From Pseudeuparius sepicola (lineage: Eukaryota; Arthropoda; Insecta; Coleoptera; Anthribidae): DNA of 64,000 nt. This document shows, piece after piece, positions 30,320-41,397 of this stretch (positions are counted from its first letter, which is position 1; each line of letters opens with the position of its first letter). The stretch covers positions 39,649,787 to 39,713,786 of the forward strand of contig OY987298.1 of the NCBI GenBank assembly GCA_963920635.1, read 5' to 3'. Made by a program: the position numbers and the translations under genes. The notes under the pieces were generated by a model. The model saw only the letters and a program-made list of their open reading frames with translations. It was not told the origin of the DNA and searched no databases.

Positions 30320-33300
30320 TTATTCATCCACACGTACATCTTTATGACCCCAAGGAAGGGTTGAAACACTATCAACTAAATATCGCTTATCGTCAAATGG
30401 ATTTAAACCAATCTTAGATTGACTTATGCTAAAGACGTTATGAGAAAACGATCGTATAGATCGTTGATTTACAATTTTCTCTGTCTTATCGAATAAACAA
30501 TCGAAATAATCTTGATACGTTATCTGCTTCGCTACAACACTACCTCTAACACCTTTGGATTTTTTAACACACAAATTTTTCCTTGAACCTTATAAGTATA
30601 CATTTTAGATCTAAGTCCAACAAAATGTGTTAAAATACGACCATTTAATTCGTCCTTCATCAGTCCTGGTACCTTCTTATTTACAAGCGGAATTCCATAT
30701 TGATTATCTGCAGGATAGTCACTAGTGTCAAACCGATGAATATGATTCTTAATTACATCCTCGAACATGTCCTCACAGCGGATTTCGTAAACTAAACTAT
30801 CAGTATCAGTATATAATAATAAGCAGTTAGTTGGTGAAAATGTTTTCAACATAAAGTCATAGTGAAATTCGTAAACACAGGTTTTTGATATGTCCAGAAT
30901 AGACATCCCAACGTACAGAGGTTTATCAAACATAATATTTGTCTTATTTAATTCGACACTTATTAAATTCTCTTCAAAAATTATCCTATGTCTAAAACGA
31001 GGGCTAGAAATTAAATTTTTGGCGCCGTATCTACCCTCCCACGTCCTTAATAATCTCACAATCCTATGTTTTCTAACATTTTGCATTGTTTTGCCGTAGA
31101 TTGCATTATTCATTAGTTTCATTATATTTTTTTCAAAATCTAATGTTGTCACAGTTCTTAAGTGGGTATTGAGTTGTATTTAGGGAGCTAACCAGGTAGA
31201 CTGCTTAAATTTCAAAACTTTGTGAATTTTTTTCAGAATTAAACCATGTTGTAAAGCTTGCTTAAGCGCTCTATAATGAATCACATAATTCTACTTATCA
31301 TCGAGAGTGGTCATGAGCTTTTTTATTTTGGAACCTGGAGGTTTACGATGTTCAGGTGCGAAAGGAAGATCTTTATGATGGTCATGAAGATGATCGGGAT
31401 ACGACAAATCCACTTCTAAAATATATCCTTCATCGGCATTGTCAGCAACCTTGATGACGTCAGTATCGTTGGAGGCCCACTCAAATCCTCCGTAAGGAAG
31501 GGGTTCACACATTGCCCAGCCATAAAGGTTGTTAACGTCCGCATAAAGAATATATTTTGATGGCATACTAGCATCATAGTTTGCCATATATTTGTTGTTG
31601 GCCTGAGAAAAGCGGTGGCTTACCTGGCTTACCCCACCTCGAATTGCCCTCTCGAAAAACATTAAGATGTCACTATCTTGGAAGGTTTCTAATTTACATT
31701 TCGTATATCGAAGCATGCAATCCCAACTGAATCCAGGCAAAGTATAGTACCAGGCAGGATCTAAACCGTAATTTTGAAGACAAGTCGTTCTAAAGTGTTC
31801 AAATATATCTGTGAGCAAGAGCACGTCAGTCTTTAAGTACAGATCTAAATACTCACCCAAGGTTTTTACACCAAACCTCTCCCAAATTAATTGCGCATGT
31901 CCGTAATCCTTCTCGTTAATATTAGTGTCATTTAATTTGTTATAAAAATGTTGAATCGATGGTAATGCGGTTTCTTCCAATTTTTCTAGAGAATCGATAT
32001 AATCATAACAAAAAACCCCTTTCCTAGTTAACAAGTCAAAATTTTCGGAAGACAATCGAAATTCATTTCTAGTGTTTTCGAAACTATTTAGAGATGATGC
32101 GAGTTTGTCGAGAGGAAAGGCCAAGAACTTGAAAGAATCGATGAACCGAAATTTAATATTTGTTTCATTATCGAATACTGTAAAGCTTATATATTTTTCA
32201 TTATTAACAGGAAGTAGGTTGACATGATTCCGTTTGGCAAGTTCTCGTATTATAAAATGGCTGTCATACCCACTAAGATTGTGGAAAATGATGGGAACTA
32301 CAAACGAGTTTTTATAATTTAAGTTGCACGCTTGATGTGCATAACCTCGAAACATCGATGACAAGTGACAGTGGTCACGTACAATTATGTCGTTAACATT
32401 GAATTTTTTCTCGCAAATGTGACAATTAGGGGTGGCATCTTTAAGACTTATGGCTTCATCCAACAAGATTCAATTTGGATGATATAAACTTAGCAATTTC
32501 CTCTATTTGATTGGCAAACCATATCATACAGTCTCCCCCGCGATAAGCTTTGTAGAAAGAGAGCGAGTTGTCAAAAGAGCACTTGAAATAATAACCGGCA
32601 CTGAATGCTTCGTGTCTTTGATATTTAACAGTTTTTAGGCTAGCATCAGAATCTCCGCAGGGTTTTAGCATTGCTTCAAAGTCAGCATACAGGGTGAATG
32701 GGGTGCGTTCTTTATTAACAAAATTTTTAAATTCGATAAACTTCTCTTTGGGAAACTCGATTTTACAATTATTTATTTGCTCGCAATAAACTGTATGCTC
32801 TTCTAACTTATCTTGCGATGAAAAGTAATTTAAACATCTCTCGCATATAAATTTTCTACCGTTATGTTTACTAGACTGTTTCGAAATCAGTCTAGATAAA
32901 TCTTTAATCCAACAATAATGGTATTTTATATCAACGTGCGAATCGTCGACAGACGGTGCTTCAAAGTCGCTAGTTTTCAAAAAATAATGACTTTGAATTA
33001 GAAGTAAATTCACATGTCTATCCATTTTATTTTTAGTTAGTCGAGCTGGAGAGGTGATAAATTGACGTGGAGTCTCACTTACCAACTCCAAAATATACAC
33101 ATTTATAGAAATTTCATTTAATTTTTCGAATTTCGATATTTGAGATAATTGCATTGGTAGGTCTATATCATCTAATTTAAATTTCAGCCTGTAGTGAGGA
33201 TATGAATTAACCCGATCAATATGCTTTTGAGAGGGGTAAAGAGCGGCAATAACACTCCAAAAGAAGCATGCTTCATCACTATTTTTTACATTGACACATG

Positions 33301-34031
33301 CTTGTTTTTTGGAAATTTCAACGGGGAGTGGCAGATATGAAGCACCGTTTCCTATCTCAACTTTATTTATACTGATGACTAAACTCAAAATTTTGCGTAA
33401 CGCCCACCCCGATCCATTGTCATGAAAATCTTCAAGCTTCTTTATAATCCTATCCTTTATATTATCTGTAAACCACAACTTTAAATCACTCCCCTGGTCA
33501 ATTATAGCATTTTTTGTGTTGAAGCATTTGTTGTCACTTATGACTGTATCTTGAGACATTTTAACAAATTCACCATTAAAACCGCATTTCCCTTAACAAT
33601 GTGAAAAGCATTTAAAGTTCTAGTTATGCGACTCTTAAAAAGAATAAATGCATCGTCAAAAAACTGGAATAAATCGATGTGCCTCATATTTACTATAACA
33701 CCTGTGCGAAGACGACTCTGGAACGCTGCTTGAACGTCCACCCATTTGACTCGATGACTTCTATTGAGGTGTTGCTTACCAGATCCAGTTTTGCATAATG
33801 TTTTGAAGTATAATTGAAGTCTTTTGAGATGTTGCAGATTGGCATGCAACTTTGACAAAGTGCCTTCCTTCAAAGTGAATTCTGTCTCACCGACAATTGC
33901 AACTTTTGCTGCCAACGTTGTAATACTTGTGGAAGTGTAGGTCTGTCACTTTCATTAAGTATGTTAAACACCTTCTCATATGCCTTTACAGTTTTGTCGC
34001 TCACTGTAGCTATTTCATTACCATCGATCAT
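30320..34031 (-). pseudogene. polB: Protein-primed DNA polymerase B, multiply broken
   Basis: Adenovirus/Polinton-type PolB reading leftward from ATG 34031. The N-terminal region with a KWVDVQAAFQSRLRTG block comes first. Then come a zinc-like CERCLNYF finger, exonuclease motif I in LYADFEAML (about 32668-32694), an HNLSGYDSHF motif, and the CHICEKKF/DHCHL/ACNLNY endonuclease-VII-like segment. Polymerase motif A is YADVNNLYGW (about 31520-31555), motif B is KLMNNAIYGK (31090-31121) and motif C is YTDTDSL (30795-30815). Lesions: frameshifts near 33905, 33555, 32460 and 30560, and in-frame stops at 31291-31293 and 31180-31182. Residues between lesions stay family-like, so decay is recent. AATAAA overlaps the stop. 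Confidence 0.93.
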
Positions 34032-34081
34032 CTTCGAAGCAATGAGTAGAGCAGTGTGCTAGAAATATGCAGAGTTCCTAC

Positions 34082-34089
34082 CTATATAG
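34082..34089 (-). promoter_or_regulatory. TATA box of the polymerase gene
   Basis: Palindromic CCTATATAGG lies about 50 bp upstream of the minus-strand ATG at 34031, supporting that ATG as the polymerase start. Confidence 0.5.
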
Positions 34090-34341
34090 GGTAAGAGCGT
34101 CGAAGGATGGTCCCCTCTCCAAAATTTTAGTATGAAAACAGGATCTGAGAAAAGGTTTTTTTTTGCTCCCTTTTTTATTTTAACATTTTACCATTTTCTA
34201 CAAACATTAATTTCACGAAGCACGTCTTTCCTGCAGCGGGAAAGTTTTTAAATTGACTTTTTTTCATAATCATTCTTTTCTGCTGGAAATGAAACAGCAT
34301 AATAACTTTACATTTTTATTTACATTTTCACAAAAACTAAA

Positions 34342-34875
34342 TTATTTACATCGTCTTATAAATTCAGAAAAAAACATTAGTTCTACCCTCGGGCAGTGAA
34401 ATGCTTTTCCAGGCCTCGTGATGTGTCGCTCACATTGGTTGGCACGCACTCGCTCGTAGAACCTCTGCTGCTTCCGAACAAGGACGTCGAACTTGGGGCA
34501 GCCTATATCCTCGATATTGTATGTGTATGATAAGTGGGCATACCCCGCGGCCTGCAGCAGATTCCTTTCAACTTGTCCTCCCTTGTAAGCTATAAGTTCA
34601 TTGCCAGCGGACTCCCCCAGACGCCGAATCTCTTCTAACGCACTTTCCTGGGCTTCATCCGTTGCACAATCTTCAAACTTCAAGCCGTGCAAGTTCATCG
34701 TTAACCAACGAGCAGTGCATGCATCCTTAGAAGATAGGCTGCGGTAGTTTCCCACACGATAATACCTGGATGTCACTTCTCTCGATTTCATATCGTATAT
34801 TGCCATTTCTTTTATAACGAACTTTCCACTAACTTGAAAGCCATCAGCGTCGATGATATACCTGATGTTAGACAT
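34342..34875 (-). CDS. Polinton-associated nuclease-like protein
   Basis: The 177-residue protein resembles a family seen repeatedly next to insect Polinton polymerases. An N-terminal YIIDADGFQV--KFVIKEMAIYD looks like the first strands of an RNase-H/DEDD exonuclease fold (acidic residues after a beta strand). A middle block AYKGGQVERNLL is followed by YNIEDIGCPKFDVL and a Cys/His-rich tail (C-x-x-H, H-C). The nuclease reading is inference; the family association is from memory. It has its own TATA (34935-34942) and TTTCAGTGAT initiator (34911-34920). The ORF is intact, with AATAAA just downstream. Confidence 0.6.
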   Translation of the reverse strand: MSNIRYIIDADGFQVSGKFVIKEMAIYDMKSREVTSRYYRVGNYRSLSSKDACTARWLTMNLHGLKFEDCATDEAQESALEEIRRLGESAGNELIAYKGGQVERNLLQAAGYAHLSYTYNIEDIGCPKFDVLVRKQQRFYERVRANQCERHITRPGKAFHCPRVELMFFSEFIRRCK

Positions 34876-34910
34876 TACGATTTGCAGAAAACTAAAGATT
34901 TGTAGAAACT

Positions 34911-34942
34911 ATCACTGAAAGCAAAGATATGACTCTTATATT
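34911..34942 (-). promoter_or_regulatory. TATA plus TCAGT core promoter of the nuclease-like gene
   Basis: AATATAAG (34935-34942, minus strand) is followed at about 25-30 bp by TTTCAGTGAT. Further upstream (34978-35060) three GC boxes of the GGGCGG type occur in a region shared with the divergent spliced gene. Confidence 0.65.
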
Positions 34943-34975
34943 CCAATACTTCTTACTATGCGGAAAGAAGGGATG

Positions 34976-35248
34976 TGGGCGGTACCATGTAGGAGGACAC
35001 TGATGGGGCGGGGTTGGTGGGGACTTTCGCTAATCTGACAACGTTGCCTCCGGTGGGCGGGTCTCCCTAACGTTCAGGAAAAATCTACCAAACTGGCAAC
35101 ACTGTTCCGATATACACACGATGCGTGGCGCGTTTCCTCTTCAGTTCACCCGTGTTTCACAGTCGTGTTCCCAGCCGCTTTTACTCAGTTCACCCGTGTT
35201 CCGAACCGCTTTTACTCAGTTCACCTGTGCTTCGTCGCTTTGAACAGT
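34976..35248. promoter_or_regulatory. Divergent promoter region with GC boxes and short direct repeats
   Basis: The stretch holds GTGGGCGGT, GGGGCGGGG and GGTGGGCGGG, then repeated copies of a CAGTTCACCCGTGTT / CCGCTTTTACT unit (about 35145-35230) directly before the spliced gene. CTCAGTTCACC in the repeat fits the arthropod initiator. No ORF is supported here. Confidence 0.5.
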
Positions 35249-36080
35249 ATGGAATCATCAAAAATTAAAATTCTAAGTGATTGCCGTTTGGTAGCTGTAA
35301 GTTTTTTAGTTTAATTTCTCATTCGATTCTCATTGAACCCATTTACTTGTAGCCAACTCGGAGTGCCGACGAGACGGTCAACGCTGTGGCGTCAATTTGC
35401 CCCGAACCTGTAAGTTTGCATTAATCAGTATTTTCCCATATAATGTTTTCCTTTCATAGCTGCCCAATCTCAACTCAAGCGTGTTGAGTCTGCTGGAGGA
35501 GCCATTCATCGCAGGGCTCACCAACCAGCAACTCTGCGACATGGCTCTTGATGATTATGGTTCCGATTTTGAAGTTGGACGTCTTCCATCACCGGCAGCA
35601 TCGCCAAAGGTAAGCTAACATTTATAAAATTCGCTATTTTCAAATAAGGTTTCTTCCTCACAGATAGATAATCAAAGCCGGTGTGGGGGCTCCAGGGCTT
35701 CATCGCGGTCGTCATGCAAGAGGTTAAGCGACGAGGCAGACGATTTGGTAGCGAAGCGACCCTCCCAGGAGTCACAGACAACGCGTGGGGGAAAGAATTT
35801 GACAATGCTAAATGAAAAGGGGAGATTTGTGAACGAGCAGCATCAAAGTGTGAGTGAAGTATTTATGAATATGAGAGAGTTGGCAGATGGAGGCATTTCA
35901 AACGCAAACGAAAAAAAGAGAAGGTTTGAATGTGTGATGAACCGAATGCAAAGGGAGTGGGATGAATGTGAAAAGAGGATGTTGAAAATAAAAGCCATTT
36001 ATAATCGTGCGAAAGAAGGGCGTGCCTCATGTATGAATGAAGTTGAAAAACTTGAACGCATGAAAAAAAATCTCCCCTAA
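35249..36080 (+). CDS. Four-exon spliced gene, novel coiled-coil protein
   Basis: Exons are 35249-35296, 35353-35409, 35460-35609 and 35664-36080. Introns are 56, 50 and 54 nt, each with GTAAG at the 5' end and a pyrimidine tract plus TAG/CAG at the 3' end, and all in phase 0. Joined, they give 223 residues from an ATG. The middle is Ser-rich and acidic, with short basic patches. The last 110 residues form a strongly charged coiled coil (ANEKKRRFECVMNRMQREW...). I do not recognise a family. A basic region before the coil leaves DNA binding possible. Only exon 4 is a long ORF, so a plain ORF scan would miss the rest. The split gene suggests host capture or splice-regulated expression. Confidence 0.75.
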
Positions 36081-36742
36081 ATATATTTAGTTATACGTAT
36101 ATGTATAGATAAGTTTCATTATTTTATCCAATTAGATGTAAGTGTTTATATATTTAGAAATTAGTGTTTATTGTATATATATTTTTTTTTAATATAAAAC
36201 ATAAATATATTTCTCTTGTTTCATTCCACACATTAAATATCTAACAAAATCATTCTGAGCCTTTAATTTTCCAGTTTCTTAAACAAAGAAACCAATATAA
36301 TTAGTCTGGAGAGCGCATTTAACTCCGTACACGTCCGAAGCCGAAGTAAACTAATATTTAGATACGTCGGAAGTGCATTTTTCTCAAGCATCTTTGCAAT
36401 AAGGTGCGTATGCACTGCTCCTTTTTGGGGGATAGACGCTGCCGTATGAAAAAAGAAGTGGTAATAATTTCCAATGGTGTAACCCACCCCCGATTTTCTT
36501 GAAATTTTGGCTAGGTAGGTACCCCGTATTTTCGCCCGATGCGATGTTCGGCGTTGTAACCCACCCCCGATTTTCTTGAAATTGTGGCTACCCCCCCGAC
36601 ATTCGGCGCGGTGCCGAATGTCGGGTGGATTACATCATTGTAAATAATAAAATAACCACTTCATTTTTCATTCCGCAGCGCCCATCGCAGAAAAAGTAGG
36701 GCATACGCAATACAAAATGAGACATGATAAGGTCTGAATAAT

Positions 36743-37312
36743 CTGTATACCATAGAACTCTGAAAATATAAAGAAAAAACTATTTTTATAATAAATAGAG
36801 AATAATTTGTATAACACAGCCGTAAAGTTTTCAAAATAAACTATAGTCGCCCCCAGTTAATTTTCAAGAATGTTTCTTAAGCATAGAAACCAATATAATT
36901 AGTCTGGAGAGCGCTGAGTTAAACACTCTGTATACCATAGAACTCTCTGAAAATATAACGAAAAACGATTTTTATAATAAATAGTGAATAATTTTATATA
37001 ACTCAACCATAGTGTTCAAAAAATAAGTTATAATCAACCCAAGACCACAGCTTCCAGCCCGAAGCGTCGTCTGTACCGCACGTCGACTGGAACCGCGCCT
37101 CGACCTTCGATGGAGCGCGTGGCGCGTGTCCGCCACCTTCTGGAATGAGAGCGCCGAGTTAAACACTCTGTATACCATAGAACTCTCTGAAAATACCATA
37201 AAGAAAAAACTATTTTTATAATAAATTTGTAAATATCGAATAATTTTATATATTTTATAACACAACCATAAAGGGCCCAAAAAATAAGCCATAGTCAACC
37301 CAAGACCGTAAG
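36743..37312. repeat. Three diverged tandem copies of a 120-150-bp unit
   Basis: Each copy begins CTGTATACCATAGAACTC and ends near ATAGTCAACCCAAGACC (about 36743-36858, 36928-37052, 37168-37312). The latter two also share a preceding GAGTTAAACACT. The copies differ by small indels. Confidence 0.8.
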
Positions 37313-37569
37313 GCCGAGTCCAGTTCGAAGCGCGGTTATTCTACCTGCCTGTCTGGACTGTACCGGAGGAGCCCCGACTGAGCGGTATTCTAGCGTCCGA
37401 CTAGACTGTACCCTCGGCACGCCCGCGCCAGCATCCCCCGAGAAGCGGTACCACCGCAGCGCGGCGGATACTTTCTCCTACTGGCCCACCCACGTTGCAT
37501 ACCCCAAGCAGGCGACTTCAACGCGCTACCTGAATAAGAAAGGGTAGAAATTTTCAAGAAACCCCTTTG

Positions 37570-37645
37570 GAAATACAGCCGTGGTTAAGAGACAAGCGTC
37601 TTTTGCTACCAGCTAGGTGTCTCGGGTTCAATCCCCGGGTATTTC
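37570..37645 (+). tRNA. tRNA-like sequence (tRNA pseudogene or SINE head)
   Basis: A perfect 7-bp acceptor stem (GAAATAC 37570-37576, GTATTTC 37639-37645) encloses 76 nt with an A-box-like TGGTTAAGAGAC and a perfect B box GGTTCAATCCC in a 5-bp T-stem. The D and anticodon arms do not fold canonically, so a decoded identity cannot be given. It could be a SINE head or a decayed tRNA. Confidence 0.5.
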
Positions 37646-37680
37646 AGAGCACTGAAAACAAAACTAATGGGGGGAGGGGG

Positions 37681-37728
37681 GGCCAAGGGGGCTAAGTGGC
37701 TAAGTGGCTAAGTGGCTAAGTGGCTAAG
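37681..37728. repeat. Short tandem repeat of CTAAGTGG
   Basis: Five units of 8 bp are followed by CAATTGGCAATTGGCAA, near the inner edge of the right TIR. Confidence 0.9.
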
Positions 37729-37916
37729 TGGCAATTAAAGCAATTGGCAATTGGCAATATTTTTTTAAATAAAAAAATAAAAATTACTTTTTCTCACTGT
37801 CCTTGGGAAATTCGCTAGGCATTTTTTTTATGATTTGTTTAAAATCAGAATATCTGTGCCCAGACAATATTGGGATTTGTAGTAAAAAACACACAAACAA
37901 ATAATATTTTTTATTT

Positions 37917-38018
37917 TCACAACTTTACATTTCTAAACTTTTTAGTTAGTTCATACATAATAATCAAGCGTCTCAGCTCTTCGAGTGCCTCCATATATCG
38001 CCGCAGTCTCTCGCTCAT
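37917..38018 (-). CDS. 33-residue ORF overlapping the TIR gene (right copy)
   Basis: Identical to the left copy at 22010-22111 and overlapping the 95-codon gene as ATGA. Confidence 0.35.
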   Translation of the reverse strand: MSERLRRYMEALEELRRLIIMYELTKKFRNVKL

Positions 38019-38302
38019 GCTTCAGAAAATATAATATTTGTAGTCTTGCCGACGGGCCCCAAGCTTGTTAAAAAATACCTTTTGTCACCATTCAATTCGT
38101 CAATTCGCTCTTGAGTTAATTGCTCCGTAAAACGCTGAGGCAGGATGGTCTTGAAGTCGGCAAATTCCACCACTACCTTTTCCCCAAACTTGGTATTTAT
38201 TCTCTTAAAACACTGGATCTCAAATTTTTTATTTACTTCCAAATCTCGAACATTCACCAGATTTTTCACCAGCAAATTGTTTAAACTATTTAAGAAGGAC
38301 AT
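38015..38302 (-). CDS. TIR-encoded small protein (right copy)
   Basis: Identical 95-residue protein to the left TIR copy at 21726-22013, with the same TATA box and initiator upstream. Its frame points inward from the right end. Both copies are open, which argues for function or for recent homogenisation of the TIRs. Confidence 0.7.
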   Translation of the reverse strand: MSFLNSLNNLLVKNLVNVRDLEVNKKFEIQCFKRINTKFGEKVVVEFADFKTILPQRFTEQLTQERIDELNGDKRYFLTSLGPVGKTTNIIFSEA

Positions 38303-38466
38303 GTTGTAAATGATCTGCGTGTCTGATGAGATCTTAGTTGAACCTCTCCTATATAGCTGTTTCAATAGGAGTGGGGAGAGAGTGGGGAGACGGGCAAAAC
38401 CTAGGAGAGTACCAGACCAGACAGGTTTCGACAAGTCTGGTCTGGTGCTCTCTTAGTATCTCTACT

Positions 38467-38472
38467 TGCATC
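38467..38472. repeat. Right 6-bp target site duplication, TGCATC
   Basis: Exact match to 21556-21561. Confidence 0.95.
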
Positions 38473-40187
38473 TATACATTAGTTCTAAGGTATTTAGTTG
38501 TCACCAGAAATGATTAGGTACCTACCTATTCTTTGTCGATGTGCCGCTCATGCATGTTAACCATTAAAAAATATTTCCGAGGCACCCTTACCCCTGTGGA
38601 GGTCTCAGGGTATTAAAAAAAGGTAATTCTTTTATCATCCATTAGTGTAAACTGTTTTCATCTAAAAATATATGGTGTATTCCTATCTTGTACTCGAAAT
38701 ATGTGTAGGTAAACGACAAACAAGTTTTGAGTTAAATACATACACTGAGTATAGGAATAATAATTATTCTTTTACTCAATGACAGATATTAGATGATACC
38801 TACTGACATTCTGGGAATAAATTTTGTTGCTGTCAAATAGAAATCCAATGTATCAGAGTGAAGAGTTACCGTTACTTTCCAAGTGATGCCGTGGATTCCG
38901 ACGAGCAATGTAAGTAAGTTTTTGCGGGATCGTACATATTTTTATAATCGATTAATTCAATTCTTAGTCTTTAAATTCCTTCATCACCGTAGGCTACTCT
39001 CAAACCGGAAACAATAATTCTTCGGATTAATCACATTTGAACGTCACTCCTGACACCTACCAGCCTGAAAAAGCCACGCGCCATCTACTGTATAGAAGCC
39101 GGACAAAATTCCATAGACATACTATAGCCATTTTACCTGCCCCTTGCTGACCAGACTTCTATTGCCAGTCAATTTGGTCACCCTGTATAAGAGAAACAAG
39201 CAACCATAAAAACCCTTTGGTAAGTCTATATCCTTTCCTATAAATTCTCCCTGTCCATATATGTAAATTATCCACTCATGAATTATAAATTACTCTAATG
39301 GTTTACTGCAATGATAATTAAGTTGTTATATACATAAATACATAAACGAGTAATACGATGTGTTTTTGCTTCAATAATGATTACAGCCATAACGATAAGA
39401 TTTCCACAAGCTGTCACTTTTTTTCAAGTTGTGGGCTCTGTATTAATTTCTGTTGAATTCTGCATAATGCGTCGTTACCTCTCTGAATAATAGAACTATT
39501 ATATTTCGTGCATAAAGCAATAATATAAATTACTGATATAATCTTGACAGGTGAAAAATATCCAAGCTAAGAATTTCGGTCATATATTTTCTTTTTAACA
39601 CAATATATTTAATATTAGCATTTTGAGAAATAATAAGTTGTTAATTATTAATGGCTACTGAATGAATAATAAGTACACACATTTCCTAAAATATTTAAGA
39701 TTGTTTTGTAGTAGCTTGGTTTGGTCCGTTTATGAACATCGGATGCTCAACGCTCAACTCTCGATGCATCACGTTATCATGAAAATAAGGATCCAGACAT
39801 GCACCTATTATTATTGTTTAGGTTATTGTTTAGTTTTTTTTAAATTTCGGATTCGTACTAAACATTTATCATATTATTGCCTACGACAAAGAAACTAAAG
39901 GTAGAACAGGTATCTGGCACGAAATATTACACTATACCTAATATAATAACTAATTCACTACGGTTTTCTGGGATTTTCCGTAGACTACGGACTGTAGTAC
40001 TTGAACTAATGCTATCTCAGTTCTATCTGGAAAAGTCGGTCCTGGCCGCAAATGGCAACGAAAATGAAATAATAGTAATGACCCCCCCTCCCCCGCAAAA
40101 GCATTTAGTTGCTTTTGTATTACTCCTAGTTTGGAGTCTAATGTAATAACACAGACATATATGAAGCTATATAGGTCTGTGGTAATA
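38473..40187. other. Intergenic, no recognised gene
   Basis: AT-rich flank with ORFs up to 89 codons, none with a recognised motif. CACCCTGTATAAG near 39180 looks like an isolated Tc1/mariner-type end. Confidence 0.5.
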
Positions 40188-40680
40188 AGAAAGTTAGCGG
40201 CTTCATGGGACTATAAATGTGCCGGTGTTTTCATATTTGAATCGTTCGAGGAGGTAAACTACGACAGCTGTTTCCCGGTTATTAGGTTGATAGGCTAACT
40301 TGCACTTAGAGATAAGAAAACCAACCAGTGGCACCATCTAGTATCAAGCTGATAGTACAACAAGAACAAGTTAGGTTTGTGTTGAATCCAGAAAACAACA
40401 AAATAAATGCGAAGAAGAATTGACACAGGAAACAGGTTCATTGGACATTCACCATTGTATCTTCCAAATTTGTGGAAATCAACACTGACCACCATTTCGG
40501 TTTGAGTCGTTCGGGATGGTTATGGCTGCCTTGATGAACCAAATAAGAGGAAACCAGCTGTCGTAGTCTACCTTCTCAAATATGAAAACACCGGCACATC
40601 CAGTAGAACTTGGATGCTGGTATAATATTACCAGTTGCCGAAATTTATAGTCCTCCCATGAAGCTGCTAACTTTCTTTTT
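40188..40680. mobile_element. Foldback element, about 0.5 kb
   Basis: Arms 40188-40280 and 40555-40680 are inverted copies (AAGTTAGCGGCTTCATGGGA, GTGCCGGTGTTTTCATAT, CTACGACAGCTG and complements). A minus ORF of 66 codons in the loop has no known motif. Confidence 0.8.
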
Positions 40681-41397
40681 GTAAAAATATATTGGGGACG
40701 TGAAATTTTATCACCTGTATAATTTTCTTGAATAAAAATCGTCGCTTCATGTCGCCAATTTACTTGCTGTAGGCACAGGCACAGGTACTCAGTGCGGAAT
40801 CGACACTATCCGAGCAAATCTTCCATTACAATTACCGCAGGTAAAAGGTTTTAACACATAAATGTCAGTATTGCACTTGGTATGCACTATAAAACTAAAT
40901 AATAACACAAACACATCAGAGTCAGAAAGGCGTCAGAGCCGTCGGTCCCGGTTGGCACTTGAAAATTCAATCGTCCTTTGTGGGAATAAGTGGATTCTAG
41001 AATAATTCGTAGAAGAGGATGCGCCGTTCGAATAACAGTAAATACTATCAAATCAGGCGTGTTATAAACTCCATTCAGCTAATATTTTAGTCATTTTATC
41101 GTAAAGGGTGAGAATTAAATTTATTTTTAGTTTTGCAGACAGAAGGATAGCTCTAATAAGAGTCCACATTTTTATTTTTAAGTGAAAACAATAACGCTTC
41201 CAAAATGATTAGATTTTTTGATGTAGGATTTGATCATTTTATTGCACTGTTACTGCTGACGCAATACTTAAACGTTCAATTTACAACAACAAGACAAGTT
41301 TAGATTAATAATATTTACTGTTGTCTTTTATTCTATCGGCAGTTTTACAAAACCTTACCTGATTTTTTGAAATTCGTCTGAGGACTTCTTGATTAAT

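Larger units (their letters stand above)
36081..37882. other. Right non-coding region of the Polinton
   Basis: There is no supported gene in 1.8 kb. It contains two copies of a 45-bp block (36272-36318, 36871-36915), three diverged tandem copies of a 120-150-bp unit, a GC-rich patch (37300-37500), a tRNA-like element and an 8-bp tandem repeat. A repeated GTAACCCACCCCCGATTTTC occurs near 36479 and 36556. Confidence 0.6.
21562..38466. mobile_element. Polinton/Maverick (adintovirus-like) element, 16,905 bp
   Basis: The element is bounded by 584-bp TIRs, starts with 5'-AG, ends with CT-3' and is flanked by a perfect 6-bp duplication. It carries the diagnostic Polinton gene set: protein-primed PolB, retroviral-type integrase, adenain-like protease, packaging ATPase, and hexon-like and penton-like capsid proteins. 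PLA2-like, IAP, CHHC-finger and spliced genes are added. Capsid and accessory genes are open; PolB, ATPase, integrase and one accessory gene carry lesions. It behaves either as a transposon or as the integrated form of a virus-like agent; the sequence alone cannot say which. Confidence 0.97.
37883..38466. repeat. Right terminal inverted repeat, 584 bp
   Basis: It is the exact reverse complement of 21562-22145 as far as I can read. It ends TCTCTACT and is followed by TGCATC. It carries the second copies of the 95-codon and 33-codon ORFs. Confidence 0.95.

Noticed and set aside
35518..35805. 95-codon minus ORF
   Set aside because: Antisense to exons 3 and 4 of the spliced gene; no motif.
36972..37298. 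108-codon minus ORF
   Set aside because: Runs through tandem repeats; no family, repeat-driven composition.
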